From JANQGH01 sp039177555 (GTDB lineage Bacteria; Pseudomonadota; Alphaproteobacteria; DSM-16000; Inquilinaceae), in NCBI GenBank assembly GCA_039177555.1, contig JBCDFV010000047.1, positions 1-32,716 of the forward strand: a stretch of 32,716 nt of DNA, in the 5' to 3' direction. This document shows positions 22,177-30,516 of this stretch, piece after piece (position 1 is the stretch's first letter; each line of letters starts with the position of its first letter). The notes beneath the pieces are model-generated. The model was given only the letters and a program-made list of their open reading frames with translations, did not search any database and was not told the origin of the DNA. The translations under genes were made by a program, and so were the position numbers.

Positions 22177-23028
22177 CTAACCCTTCGTCGCGCCCATGGT
22201 CAGGCCGGCGATGAAGTGCTTCTGCATCAAGAAGAACATGATTACCGGCGGCAGGGCCGCAACGACCGAGCCGGCGGAAATCAACTGCCAACTCGCCACC
22301 CATTGGCCACGCAGCGACTGGATGCCGGCTGTGATCGGCTGGGCATTGTCGCTCTGCACCAAAACGATGGCCCAGAAATAGTCATTCCAGATGAAGGTGA
22401 AGACCAGCACCGCCATGGCCGCGATCGCCGGCCGCACCAAGGGCACGACCACGTACCAGAAGATCTGGAACTCGTTCGCGCCCTCGACCCGCGCCGCCTC
22501 GATCAACTCATGCGGCAGCGCCTTGATGAAGTTGCGCATGAACAAGACCGCAAAGCCGCTCTGGAAGGCGATGTGGAACATGATCAGGCCGGGCATGGTG
22601 TCGTACATGCCGAGAAACTCGGTTAGGTCTCTGACGGGAATCATCAGGATCTGAAACGGGATGAAGTTGCCGGCGATGAACATGGCGAAGACAAGAAAGC
22701 CGAGCCTGATCTTGTAGATCGCCAAGGCGAAACCAGCCAAGGTCGAGAGCACCAACACGCCGATGACGGTGGGAACGGTGATCATGACACTGTTCAACAG
22801 ATACCGGCCGAGCGGGGTCGCCCGAAAGATCTCGGTATAGTTCTCGATAAGCAAGAAGTCCGTCGGCCAGCCCCAATAATTGCCGGTCGAGATGTCTTCC
22901 AGGCTGCGGATGCTGGTCAGCATGACCGCCAAGAGCGGCAACAGCCAGATCACCAGAACGACCCACAGCGCGACGTTGTAGCCGGTGCGCGTGCCGGCGC
23001 CGTACTTTTCGATCGGTGTCGGATACAT
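22177..23028 (-). CDS. Sugar ABC transporter permease, MalG type
   Basis: This 283-residue inner-membrane subunit belongs to a carbohydrate (CUT1) importer. It has six predicted helices, the first at about 19-38. The EAA loop that contacts the ATPase is at about 177-200 (EAARVEGANEFQIFWYVVVP then LVRP). Other MalG-like text is NFIPFQILMIPVRDL (121-135) and a C-terminus GLTMGATKG typical of this subunit. ATG 23028 lies 4 bases after the stop of the partner permease, so the two are co-translated. With the binding protein and partner permease it imports a galactoside; the ATPase is not encoded nearby and is presumably a shared MsmK/UgpC-type subunit. Confidence 0.95.
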   Translation of the reverse strand: MYPTPIEKYGAGTRTGYNVALWVVLVIWLLPLLAVMLTSIRSLEDISTGNYWGWPTDFLLIENYTEIFRATPLGRYLLNSVMITVPTVIGVLVLSTLAGFALAIYKIRLGFLVFAMFIAGNFIPFQILMIPVRDLTEFLGMYDTMPGLIMFHIAFQSGFAVLFMRNFIKALPHELIEAARVEGANEFQIFWYVVVPLVRPAIAAMAVLVFTFIWNDYFWAIVLVQSDNAQPITAGIQSLRGQWVASWQLISAGSVVAALPPVIMFFLMQKHFIAGLTMGATKG

Positions 23029-23032
23029 CGCC

Positions 23033-23920
23033 TTAGCCCCCCGACCGTTCTTGTTGCAGCATGCGCGTCAGGAAGTACGCGATGTAGACCGCCATGATCA
23101 GGAACAGCACCACCGCGATCGAGGCGCCGTAGCCGACCCGGAAGTTAAAGATCGCCTCTTCGTACATCTTGAACGCCAGCACAGTAGAACTGCCGAAAGG
23201 ACCGCCACTGGTCATAATCGAGACCAGGTCGAAACTGCGTAACGCGCCGATCACCGTAACCACGATGGCAAGGAATGTGGCCGGGCTGAGCTGGGGCCGG
23301 ATCACGTGCCAGTACATTTTGAAGCCCTTCGCACCATCGATGCGGGCAGCCTCGATTTGCTCCGGATTGATGTTGTTGAGGCCCGTCAGATACAGGATCA
23401 TGCAGTACGCGGTTTGCGGCCACAGACCAGCGAAAATGATCGCAAACGTGACCCACCGCTCCGATGACAAGAGGCTTATTGTAGGCACACCGAAAAAGCC
23501 CAGAACCTCGTTCAGCAAACCGAAGGACGGATCGTAGAACCAGGAGAAGACCAGCCCGACAACCACTTGGCTGATCACGAAGGGAAAGAAGAACAAAGAT
23601 TTGGCGATCCGGATACCGGGCACAGTCTGGTTCAGGAACAACGCCATGAGCAGGCCAAACACCGGCGCCAGCAGATAAAAGATCAGCCACCAGAGATTGT
23701 TGACGATCGCCGTCCAGAACTCGAAGTCATAGAAGATCAGATCTTCATAGTTCCGAAGACCGACCCATTCCATGGAGTCCGTCAGCCCGTCCCACTCATG
23801 AAAGCTGATCCAAAAGCTTTGCAGGATCGGATAGATGACATAGACGGTGAACATGATCAGCGCCGGCAGCAGGAACCAAAACGCTGCCCGACGATGTTCG
23901 CGCGGAATCGATGCGGCCAC
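23033..23920 (-). CDS. Sugar ABC transporter permease, MalF type
   Basis: This 295-residue inner-membrane subunit pairs with the MalG-type permease. Helix 1 is WFLLPALIMFTVYVIYPIL (15-33), followed by a periplasmic loop (FHEWDGLTDSMEWVGLRNYED) seen in CUT1 permeases. The EAA loop is at about 190-212 (EAARIDGAKGFKMYWHVIRP then QLS). The start is GTG 23920 with a strong GAGGAGGG ribosome site. It follows the binding-protein gene after 76 bases that contain a stable hairpin, which probably sets a lower expression level for the membrane subunits than for the binding protein. By eye, GC in this gene and in the binding-protein gene is lower than in the adjoining gal genes. Confidence 0.95.
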   Translation of the reverse strand: MAASIPREHRRAAFWFLLPALIMFTVYVIYPILQSFWISFHEWDGLTDSMEWVGLRNYEDLIFYDFEFWTAIVNNLWWLIFYLLAPVFGLLMALFLNQTVPGIRIAKSLFFFPFVISQVVVGLVFSWFYDPSFGLLNEVLGFFGVPTISLLSSERWVTFAIIFAGLWPQTAYCMILYLTGLNNINPEQIEAARIDGAKGFKMYWHVIRPQLSPATFLAIVVTVIGALRSFDLVSIMTSGGPFGSSTVLAFKMYEEAIFNFRVGYGASIAVVLFLIMAVYIAYFLTRMLQQERSGG

Positions 23921-23950
23921 GGCGAAACCCTCCTCTCAAATGAAAGAGAA

Positions 23951-23977
23951 CCCCGACGCCGAGAACCGACGCCGGGG
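23951..23977 (-). terminator. mRNA hairpin between binding-protein and permease genes
   Basis: In minus-strand RNA, CCCCGGCGTC (bases 23977-23968) pairs with GGCGUCGGGG (23960-23951) in a 10-base stem, including two G-U pairs, around a 7-base loop. On the plus strand the same positions would be A-C mismatches, so the fold is strand-specific, as expected for a selected mRNA structure. It lies 20 bases after the binding-protein stop. Likely roles are partial termination or protection of the upstream message from 3' decay. Confidence 0.6.
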
Positions 23978-23996
23978 GGAGAGATTGGCTAGCGCG

Positions 23997-25223
23997 TTAT
24001 CGGAAGATGCGTTGACGCGTCCGATCTAGTCGCTCGAGAATACCGTCAAGCCGGTCCGGATTGACCATGAACTCCTGAAATCCTTCCATGCCCGTTCTGG
24101 CCATTTCAGGGTCGGTGTCACGATCATAGAACTGGGCGATTCCATCAGCGGCGCTCAGCATCGCAAAACCGGACTCCAAGAACGGGTCATCCAGAACCAC
24201 AGAGTCGCTGTTGGGCGGCAGTTGCAGCAACGCCTCATTGATCTGGGTCTGAACACCCGCTTCAGCCAGATACGCCAGGAACCGCCGAGCATCCTCAGGA
24301 TTGGACGCGTTCGTTGGAATGTGGAACGTGTCGATCGGCGCATCTTCATACATCCCGATGTCGGGATTGATCACCGGGAACTGGAAGAAACCGTAGTTCT
24401 CGATATCGTCCTGAGGGAAGAACGGCGTGATAAAGTTGCCAATCAGGTACATTGCCGCTTCCCCTTGGACGACGAAGGGTACGGCTTCCTGCCAGGAGTA
24501 GGCGGCGTGGTTGTCGATATAGCAGTTGGCATCGAGCAACCGCTGCCAATTCGCAAACGTCTCGCGAACACCATCGTCAGTGTAAGGGATTTCGCCGGCC
24601 ATCAACCCCATGTGATAGTCAAGGCCGTTCGTCCGCAGGTTCAGGTAGTCGAACCAACCCGCAGCCGTCCAAAGGTAGCGTGTGCCGATTGCGACGGGCG
24701 CAATATCAGCTTCGCGCAACGTCACGCAGGCGGCGATCAGGTCATCGAATGTTTCCGGAACCTCGATGCCGTTGTCTTCAAAGATGTCGGTTCGGTAGTA
24801 GACGCCCCACTGATAGTAGGTAAACGGAACGCCGTACTGCACGCCATCGTAGGCAAGCGCCGACGCCGAAGACGACATAAGGTCGAACAGATCATTGTCC
24901 TGCCAAACGTCGGTGACATCGCTGAAAAGCCCAAGTTCGGCAAAGGTGTTCATCCGCTCGCCGGCGTACCACGTCACGACGTCCGGCGGAGAATCGCTGG
25001 CGAGCCAGTTTCTAATCGCCGTCTTGTAGGCCTCCCGATCAAACACGTTCATTTCGACAGTGATATCTGGATTGTCTGCCTGGAACTGCTCAATGAGCGC
25101 TTCCATGGCCGCACGCGGGGCCGGATCGGCATTATCGGTGTTAAAGGTAATCGTGCCTGCCTGCGCGGCGGAGGCGGTCATCAGGGCAATCGCGGCCGTG
25201 GCAAGGGCCAGACGGATTTTCAT
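23997..25223 (-). CDS. Periplasmic sugar-binding protein, family 1 (CUT1 ABC importer)
   Basis: This 408-residue exported protein captures the sugar for the MalF/MalG-type permeases. Residues 1-22 are a Sec signal (MKIRLALATAAIALMTASAAQA), and the mature protein starts GTITFNTDNADPAPRAAMEA. Family features include PDVVTWYAGERMNTFAELGLFSDV, YDGVQYGVPFTYYQWGVYYR, a WxxAxGWFDYLNLR segment and IPTNASNPEDARRFLAYLAEAG, the usual C-terminal lobe pattern. ATG 25223 has a GGGAGGAAAG ribosome site; the longer upstream frame lacks a signal peptide. The mature protein is rich in Asp and Glu, common in marine or halotolerant bacteria. It lies between the GH42 and permease genes, so a beta- or alpha-galactoside is the expected ligand. 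The precise sugar is not deducible. Confidence 0.94.
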   Translation of the reverse strand: MKIRLALATAAIALMTASAAQAGTITFNTDNADPAPRAAMEALIEQFQADNPDITVEMNVFDREAYKTAIRNWLASDSPPDVVTWYAGERMNTFAELGLFSDVTDVWQDNDLFDLMSSSASALAYDGVQYGVPFTYYQWGVYYRTDIFEDNGIEVPETFDDLIAACVTLREADIAPVAIGTRYLWTAAGWFDYLNLRTNGLDYHMGLMAGEIPYTDDGVRETFANWQRLLDANCYIDNHAAYSWQEAVPFVVQGEAAMYLIGNFITPFFPQDDIENYGFFQFPVINPDIGMYEDAPIDTFHIPTNASNPEDARRFLAYLAEAGVQTQINEALLQLPPNSDSVVLDDPFLESGFAMLSAADGIAQFYDRDTDPEMARTGMEGFQEFMVNPDRLDGILERLDRTRQRIFR

Positions 25224-25378
25224 TCGCTTTCCTCCCGAATGGCTCGATCGTTCAAAGGGGGGCCTTCGCGTCGAGCGGTTGGCAAAATCCGCGGCGATCT
25301 CTCGCTCACGGAGGTTTCTGAATTTTTCGTTCAGTTTTCTTTCTCTTCGAAACAAGTGTTCTCAGCAGGCGAACGACT

Positions 25379-25384
25379 TGTCAA
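25379..25384 (-). promoter_or_regulatory. Possible internal promoter for the binding-protein gene
   Basis: A perfect TTGACA reads on the minus strand at 25384-25379, in the 206-base gap between the GH42 gene and the binding-protein gene. The matching -10 is weak (AACACT at 18-base spacing). ACAAGT (25352-25357) and ACTTGT (25376-25381) form an inverted repeat across this promoter. The gap size suggests that the transporter genes have their own promoter besides readthrough from the GH42 gene. Confidence 0.35.
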
Positions 25385-25429
25385 GCCGATTGCATCACGG
25401 AACGGTCATTTTTTCCAGGATTTCGGCAA

Positions 25430-27376
25430 TTATTCGTCGCGCCAGGCCGCGACGCCGCCATTTGGTATCGTCCTTCCGCCGACCAAAAAGCGGGCGCCGG
25501 CGGGCGCAGGAACCTCCATCGCCTGGCTGTTTCGATTGAAAGCGAAGGTAATGGAACCCCGGCGACGCAGCCTCAGCCCGTCCGGCAGCAAGGCGGGTTC
25601 CAGGCCGGCATCGCGCATCAGATCGGTCATGATGTCGACCAGCGTCTCATCGTCGGGCCAGCACGCCAGATAGCGCTGCTGTCCCTTGCGGACCAGGGCG
25701 GGTGTGCCGTCGTCGAAGCGGATATCCGCGTCGAGATCGGTCTCCAGCCGCTCCGCCCAGCGCGATGCGGAGCCCGTTCGGTTGCCGATCCGCAAGGTGT
25801 GGGCAACACCCGGGCGCAGGCTTTCCACCTGCAGGACGCGCAGCGGCAGCGTTTCGGCCAGCGGGCCCGGCGGCAGGGTTTCGGGAATGCCCATGTTCAG
25901 CGTCTTCGATCCGGTGCGCGGGCCGTAAAGGGTCGTCTTCGTCCGCCGCCCCAGCCGTTGCCAGACCGCATCGTCCGCCATCGCCAGGGAGGGCACCAAA
26001 ACGACCGGATAGTCCGCCAAATCGTGACCAGAGCCAACGATATCGACATCGATCCCCAACCGTCGGACGGCGGAATACCAGTCGAAGCAGAGACGGAAAT
26101 AGTCGAAGTCGCGGCCCTGCGGCTGGACCTCGTAGGTCCAGGCGGTCTGATAGTCGAAGTAGAGCGCGACGGGCGCCGGCGCCGTCGGCTCCAGGGCCAC
26201 GGACTTCAGTTCCTCGGCGACGCGCATGGCCTCTTCGGCGCCGAAATCCGGGCTGTCGTCGGGCCGGTGCAGGCCGGTATGCATCTGTTCCTGCGCGAAA
26301 GGCGGCTGGCGCCAGCGGAAGTAGGACACCACGTCGGCGCCATGGGCCAGGGCCTCCCACGTCCACAACCGGACCGCGCCCGACACCGGTGCCGGGTTCC
26401 AGGGCGCCCAGTTCACCGGACCGGGCTGTTGTTCCATCACCCAGAACCGGCCGTTGCCCATGGCGCGATAGAGGTCATGATGAAAGGCAGGGCCGTCCGG
26501 ATGGCCGACCCGGGCGTAAGTTCGCTTCAGGTCCGCATCGCGGTCGTCGTCGAAGATGACTTCCAGCTTGCCCAGCGGGTAGCTGTCCCAAGACGCGAAG
26601 TCGAGATCCTCCGCCAATCGAAAGTGATCGAAAGTCAGCGTGCGCTGCATGAAGTTGTGGGTGATGAAGCGGCCCGGCGACTTTGCGCGCAGAATCTCCG
26701 TCTGGGCGCGGTTGAATTCGATCACCATGTCGGAGGCGAAGCGGGCGAAGTCGAGCGCGTGGGACGGGTTGGGCTCCGTCACCGTGGCGTTGGGCAGGCC
26801 GATGGCGGTGAAATCCGGATACTCCATCGACCAGAAGACATTGCCCCAGGCCGCGTTCAACGCCTCGATGCTGCCGTACCGCTCCGCCAGCCAGACCTGA
26901 AACGCCTCGCGGTCCAAATCGCCATAGCTGCGGGCGGTGTCGTGGCAGCCATACTCATTGTCCGTCTGCCAGCCGGCAACACCCGGATGGCTGCCGTAGC
27001 GCGTGGCCATGGCGTCGATGATGCGCCGGGCCTCGCGCCGATAGACCGCGCTGGAGAAGCTGACATGCCGGCGCGAGCCGAAGTCGCGCCGACGCCCGTC
27101 GATGCCGACCGGCAGGATCTCGGGATACTTGGCAACCAGCCAATAGGGCGGCGTCGCCGTCGGCGTGCCCAGCACGATCTTCAGGCCGGCACCAGCCAGC
27201 GTCTCGATCGCGCGGTCGAGCCAGCCCCAATCGTATTCGCCTTCCCGCGGCTCCATCCGCGCCCAGGCGAACTCCGCGATGCGGACGTAAGTGAGGCCCA
27301 TGTCGGCCATGCGCCTGGCATCGTCAGCCCATCGCGCCTCGGCCCAGTGTTCGGGGTAGTAGCACACTCCCAGCAT
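25430..27376 (-). CDS. Beta-galactosidase, GH42 family
   Basis: This 648-residue intracellular enzyme (no signal peptide) hydrolyses beta-galactosides. It opens with MLGVCYYPEHWAEARWADDARRM in two pieces typical of GH42, followed by YVRIAEFAWARMEP (30-43) and GTPTATPPYWL (70-80). The acid/base is E141 in AGWQTDNEYGCH and the nucleophile E315 in FWVMEQQPGPVNWAP. The trimerisation and C-terminal domains are complete and the length is normal. ATG 27376 has GAGAGGACG upstream; the open frame continues 15 codons further upstream but without conserved text. It is the first gene of the minus-strand galactoside operon, with an operator-like dyad about 75 bases upstream. Confidence 0.95.
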   Translation of the reverse strand: MLGVCYYPEHWAEARWADDARRMADMGLTYVRIAEFAWARMEPREGEYDWGWLDRAIETLAGAGLKIVLGTPTATPPYWLVAKYPEILPVGIDGRRRDFGSRRHVSFSSAVYRREARRIIDAMATRYGSHPGVAGWQTDNEYGCHDTARSYGDLDREAFQVWLAERYGSIEALNAAWGNVFWSMEYPDFTAIGLPNATVTEPNPSHALDFARFASDMVIEFNRAQTEILRAKSPGRFITHNFMQRTLTFDHFRLAEDLDFASWDSYPLGKLEVIFDDDRDADLKRTYARVGHPDGPAFHHDLYRAMGNGRFWVMEQQPGPVNWAPWNPAPVSGAVRLWTWEALAHGADVVSYFRWRQPPFAQEQMHTGLHRPDDSPDFGAEEAMRVAEELKSVALEPTAPAPVALYFDYQTAWTYEVQPQGRDFDYFRLCFDWYSAVRRLGIDVDIVGSGHDLADYPVVLVPSLAMADDAVWQRLGRRTKTTLYGPRTGSKTLNMGIPETLPPGPLAETLPLRVLQVESLRPGVAHTLRIGNRTGSASRWAERLETDLDADIRFDDGTPALVRKGQQRYLACWPDDETLVDIMTDLMRDAGLEPALLPDGLRLRRRGSITFAFNRNSQAMEVPAPAGARFLVGGRTIPNGGVAAWRDE

Positions 27377-27449
27377 TTCCGACGTCCTCTCGACCGACAG
27401 CCCATGCGCCAGGCGGAACACCCCGCCCGCCGCTCAGGGCGCGTGCTCT

Positions 27450-27461
27450 AACGAAGTCGTT
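27450..27461. promoter_or_regulatory. Operator-like dyad AACGA-AG-TCGTT upstream of the GH42 gene
   Basis: This is a perfect 5-base inverted repeat around a 2-base centre, 74 bases before the GH42 ATG. A TTGACT reading on the minus strand (27478-27473) lies just upstream, so the dyad would overlap a promoter. The adjoining CGTT-TCTCG-AACG (27458-27470) extends the alternating pattern. It could bind a LacI-type sugar regulator encoded elsewhere. Confidence 0.35.
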
Positions 27462-27517
27462 TCTCGAACGCCAGTCAAAACGGAATTGCAGGTAGCACGG
27501 CCGAAGCGGCGTAAGGG

Positions 27518-27676
27518 TCAGCGGTCGAGCACCACCAAGCCCCTGCCGATCAGCTGCCTAATGCGCACATGGTCTGGCGCGGCGACGTCTATCGTGTTGC
27601 TGGAGCTGCCGGCGGCGCTCGCCCCCTCAGAGATGAGGACGCAATACCAGCGACAGAGACCCTGCTGAACCGTCAG
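27518..27676 (-). pseudogene. Orphan coding-like fragment downstream of the aldo-keto reductase
   Basis: A minus-strand frame without a usable start codon runs from within the 3' end of the aldo-keto reductase gene to a TGA at 27518. Its codons are strongly GC3-biased, like real genes here, and it reads as plausible protein, for example SNTIDVAAPDHVRIRQLI and GRGLVVLDR. It may be the 3' remnant of a lost gene, or a small downstream gene with an unrecognised start. I do not recognise the family. The rest of the gap (27422-27517) holds the GH42 promoter region. Confidence 0.3.
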
Positions 27677-28683
27677 GCCGCCAAGGCACGGTCGAAATAG
27701 ACGTCGATCACGCGCTGCGGATAGCCCACCGGTGGCGCCGAGAGGCGGTCGAGCGTGGCGATCTCATCCTCGCTCAGTTGCAGATCGGTCGCCGGTGCCA
27801 AGTCGTTCAGCTGGGACGTTGACTTCGGTCCGGCGATGGTCACCGTTTCGATCGGGCGGGCCAAAACCCAGGCGATCGCCAGGCGGGCCATCGGTACGTT
27901 GCGGGCTTTGGCCATCTCGCGCATGGCATCGATCAGTTGCCAGTTCTGCCTCGTCGCTCGGCGCGAGACATGTTCCTCATAATCCTCGCCGGCCATGGTG
28001 ACGCGGCCGTCCTCCGGCATAGCGTCCCGGCTGTAGCGCCCGGTCAGGAAGCCTTGGCCCAGCGGCCCCCAGGCGTGCAGGACCAGATTGTGGCGAGCGA
28101 ACGCGTCGAAATAATCCTCTTCGATCTCGCGGCAGACGAGCGAGTATTGATACTGCGCGGCACTGACCGCGAACGGCGCCTTCAGCACGAACTCGGCGGC
28201 TTGCCAGGGCGGCAGGTTGGAAAACCCGACGGCCCTGATCTTGCCGTCGCGCAGCGCGTCCTCGATGCCCCGGATGGTCTCATCGATTGGGGTCAGCCGG
28301 TCCGGCCCGTGGATGTACCAAAGGTCGATGTAGTCGGTCTTCAGATTGCGCAGGCTGCCCTCGATGGCGCTGCGCACCGCATGGCGCGACAGGCCTGCGC
28401 GCGGGTTCCACGGGTCGCCGCCGAAACGGGCGCCGGCCTTGGTCGCGATGACGACACTGTCCCGCCGGCCGTTCAACGCCTCCCCCAACACCTGTTCCGA
28501 CGCGCCGTCGCCATAGGCATCTGCCGTGTCCAGATAGTTGCCGCCCGCGTCTAAAAAGGCGTCGATGATCGACATGCATGTCGCGCGATGAAGACTGATT
28601 TCCGTTTCACCATTGAACAGCATCGTCCCCAGGCAAAGCCGGGAAACCGCCAAACCGGATGAACCCAAAGGAACGTATTTCAT
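27673..28683 (-). CDS. Aldo-keto reductase
   Basis: This 336-residue NADPH-dependent oxidoreductase of the AKR superfamily reduces aldehydes or ketones in the cytoplasm. The catalytic tetrad is visible: D52 and Y57 in LDTADAYGDG, K82 in VIATKAG and H125 in LWYIHGPD. The cofactor end has IAWVLARPIETVTIAGPKS followed by QLNDL. The N-terminus MKYVPLGSSGLAVSRLCLGTM is standard for the AKR11/12-like group. ATG 28683 has an AGGAG site 8 bases upstream; the open frame upstream is not conserved. It is divergent from a LysR-type gene across 76 bases, the usual arrangement for a LysR target. Its relation to the galactoside operon is unknown, though sugar or hydroxy-aldehyde substrates are possible. Confidence 0.93.
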   Translation of the reverse strand: MKYVPLGSSGLAVSRLCLGTMLFNGETEISLHRATCMSIIDAFLDAGGNYLDTADAYGDGASEQVLGEALNGRRDSVVIATKAGARFGGDPWNPRAGLSRHAVRSAIEGSLRNLKTDYIDLWYIHGPDRLTPIDETIRGIEDALRDGKIRAVGFSNLPPWQAAEFVLKAPFAVSAAQYQYSLVCREIEEDYFDAFARHNLVLHAWGPLGQGFLTGRYSRDAMPEDGRVTMAGEDYEEHVSRRATRQNWQLIDAMREMAKARNVPMARLAIAWVLARPIETVTIAGPKSTSQLNDLAPATDLQLSEDEIATLDRLSAPPVGYPQRVIDVYFDRALAA

Positions 28684-28759
28684 TTCTTTCTCCTGAAAAC
28701 ATCGTCTCACGGCTAGATTGGGGGTCATCAGCCACAATTGCTTTGCCAGAATTCGCAAG

Positions 28760-29659
28760 ATGCCTTTCAAGATTGAAAGCCTGGATTGGTCGGCGCTGAG
28801 ACTGTTCATGGAGGTGGCGGACGCGCGCACGCTGGCACTGGCGGCGTCGCGGACCGGCGTCAGCGCGCCAACCCTGCACAGGCGCATGGCCGATCTGGAA
28901 AGCGCCTTGAAGATGGCGCTGTTCGAGCGCGGCGCCGACGGCTATCGCCTGACCGCCAAGGGCCGGGAGCTGCGGGGCCTCATGGACGACGCGGCCATCG
29001 CCATGGTCAAGATCGACGAGTGGCGTGCCGGACAGACAGCACAGCCACCCTTGCGCATCGCCTGCGGCCCTTGGACATCCATGTTCATCGGCGACATGGG
29101 CGCCGCGATTGCCGAGGGGCTTAAAGGGCGACCATTGCGCCTGCTGATCGGCACGACCCAGGCCGACCTTACAAGGCGCCAGGCCGACATCGGCATTCGA
29201 AACCTGGCCCCCAGCCAGCTGGGCCTGGCCGGCCAGCGCGTCGCCCATGTCGCCTACGCGGTCTATGGCGCGCCCGACCTCGCAGCCCGGGCCGCGGCGG
29301 TCGGGCTCGACCAGGCCTATGCCGACCTGCCCTGGATCGCGCTGGATGTCGAACGGCCGACGGCGTCGTCCCGTTTCCTGTCCGCGTCGCTGGCCGGGCC
29401 TCCGGTCGCAACCAGCGACCATCCGATGCCGCTTTTGAACCTGGCGCGATCGGGCGCTGGATTGTGCCTGCTGCCTTGCTTTGTCGGCGACCGGACGAGC
29501 GGACTGCGCCGGGTCGGCGACCCGCTGCCGGCCTTGCGGCAGGAGCAATGGTTCGTAACCGCCGACACCAGGCGCCACGACCCCCCGATTCGCGCCGGCC
29601 TCGGCGTCTTGAAGCGCCTGTGGCGCGACCATAGAGCGGTCTTTGCCGGCCTTATCTAA
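28760..29659 (+). CDS. LysR-family transcriptional regulator
   Basis: This 299-residue regulator has an N-terminal winged helix (about residues 8-64: LDWSALRLFMEVADARTL, AASRTGVSAPTLHRRMADLE, LFERGADGYRLTAKGREL). A ligand-binding domain of the periplasmic-binding type follows (about 90-299). Its binding lobe is less typical than in CbbR or CysB relatives, and the middle reads PPLRIACGPWTSMFIGDMG. ATG 28760 matches the family start; a TTG 42 bases upstream is in frame but would add an unusual N-terminus. By position it most likely controls the divergent aldo-keto reductase gene and itself. The inducer is unknown. An 89-base gap containing the small dyad CTTGG-CGC-CCAAG (29715-29727) separates it from the next operon. 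Confidence 0.93.
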   Translation: MPFKIESLDWSALRLFMEVADARTLALAASRTGVSAPTLHRRMADLESALKMALFERGADGYRLTAKGRELRGLMDDAAIAMVKIDEWRAGQTAQPPLRIACGPWTSMFIGDMGAAIAEGLKGRPLRLLIGTTQADLTRRQADIGIRNLAPSQLGLAGQRVAHVAYAVYGAPDLAARAAAVGLDQAYADLPWIALDVERPTASSRFLSASLAGPPVATSDHPMPLLNLARSGAGLCLLPCFVGDRTSGLRRVGDPLPALRQEQWFVTADTRRHDPPIRAGLGVLKRLWRDHRAVFAGLI

Positions 29660-29748
29660 AGCGCGCGAGACCCACCCATCGCCAAATCTTGCCGAACCCG
29701 GACGGTTGGTCCATCTTGGCGCCCAAGAACCGGGGACAGAGACCTTAG

Positions 29749-30516
29749 ATGCAAGAACTGTTGCGGGCGAACGGCGTCTCAAAGCATTTCGGCGGCGTGA
29801 CCGCCGTCGATGGCGCCAGCCTGTCGGTCGAGGCGGGCACGATCACGGGCCTGATCGGGCCCAACGGCGCCGGCAAGACCACCATGTTCAACATCCTGTC
29901 CGGCACGTTGCGGCCGGATGGCGGCCAGGTGACGTTCGCCGGCATCGACATTACCGGTTGGCCGGCGGAACGCATCTCGCGCACCGGCCTGACGCGCACC
30001 TTCCAGATCGCGCGCGGCTTTCCGTCCCTTACGGTTCTTGAGAGCCTGATGCTGTACGCGCCGGGCCAAGCCGGCGACGACATCAGAACGGCGATCTTCC
30101 GGCCCAGCCGATGGCGACAGCAGGATCGGCAGATCGCCGCCAGGGCGGCGGAGGTGGCCGACAAGCTGCGCCTGACCGAGGTCTTGGACAATCGAACGGA
30201 GGCCCTGTCCGGCGGGCAGAAGAAGCTGTTGGAAATCGGCCGCGCCCTGATGGCCGAGCCGCGCCTGATCCTGCTGGACGAGCCCGTCGCCGGGGTCAAT
30301 CCCAGCCTGTCACGCGACATCGCCGACGTGCTGGCCGGCCTGCGCGACGACGGCTACACCTTCCTGGTGGTCGAGCACGACATGGATACCGTGGCGCGCC
30401 TGTGCGACCCGGTGGTCGTGATGGCCGAGGGCCGCGATCTCGCCACCGGCAGCTTCAAGGAAGTCACCGCCAACCGCGCGGTTCAGGACGCCTATCTGGG
30501 TCACGTGCCGGCATGA
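29749..30516 (+). CDS. livG: Branched-chain amino acid-type ABC transporter ATPase, LivG family
   Basis: This 255-residue cytoplasmic ATPase belongs to a HAAT-type importer (branched-chain amino acids, urea, amides and similar). Walker A GPNGAGKTT is at 37-45, the Q-loop region TRTFQIARGFPSLTVLESL at 82-100, LSGGQ at 153-157, Walker B LILLDEP at 173-179, LivG-typical AGVNP at 181-185 and the switch His at H210. ATG 29749 begins the conserved text. It overlaps livF by 4 bases (ATGA). The order here (two ATPases, then binding protein, then permease) differs from the E. coli livKHMGF order. Substrate cannot be assigned. Confidence 0.93.
   Translation: MQELLRANGVSKHFGGVTAVDGASLSVEAGTITGLIGPNGAGKTTMFNILSGTLRPDGGQVTFAGIDITGWPAERISRTGLTRTFQIARGFPSLTVLESLMLYAPGQAGDDIRTAIFRPSRWRQQDRQIAARAAEVADKLRLTEVLDNRTEALSGGQKKLLEIGRALMAEPRLILLDEPVAGVNPSLSRDIADVLAGLRDDGYTFLVVEHDMDTVARLCDPVVVMAEGRDLATGSFKEVTANRAVQDAYLGHVPA

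Noticed and set aside
25799..27451. 550-codon plus-strand open frame over the GH42 gene
   Set aside because: Antisense shadow of a gene with intact catalytic residues; no conserved motifs in its own translation.
27486..27668. Plus-strand 60-codon frame in the gap before the aldo-keto reductase end
   Set aside because: Codon use is poor and no motif is seen; the minus-strand fragment explains the GC3 pattern better.
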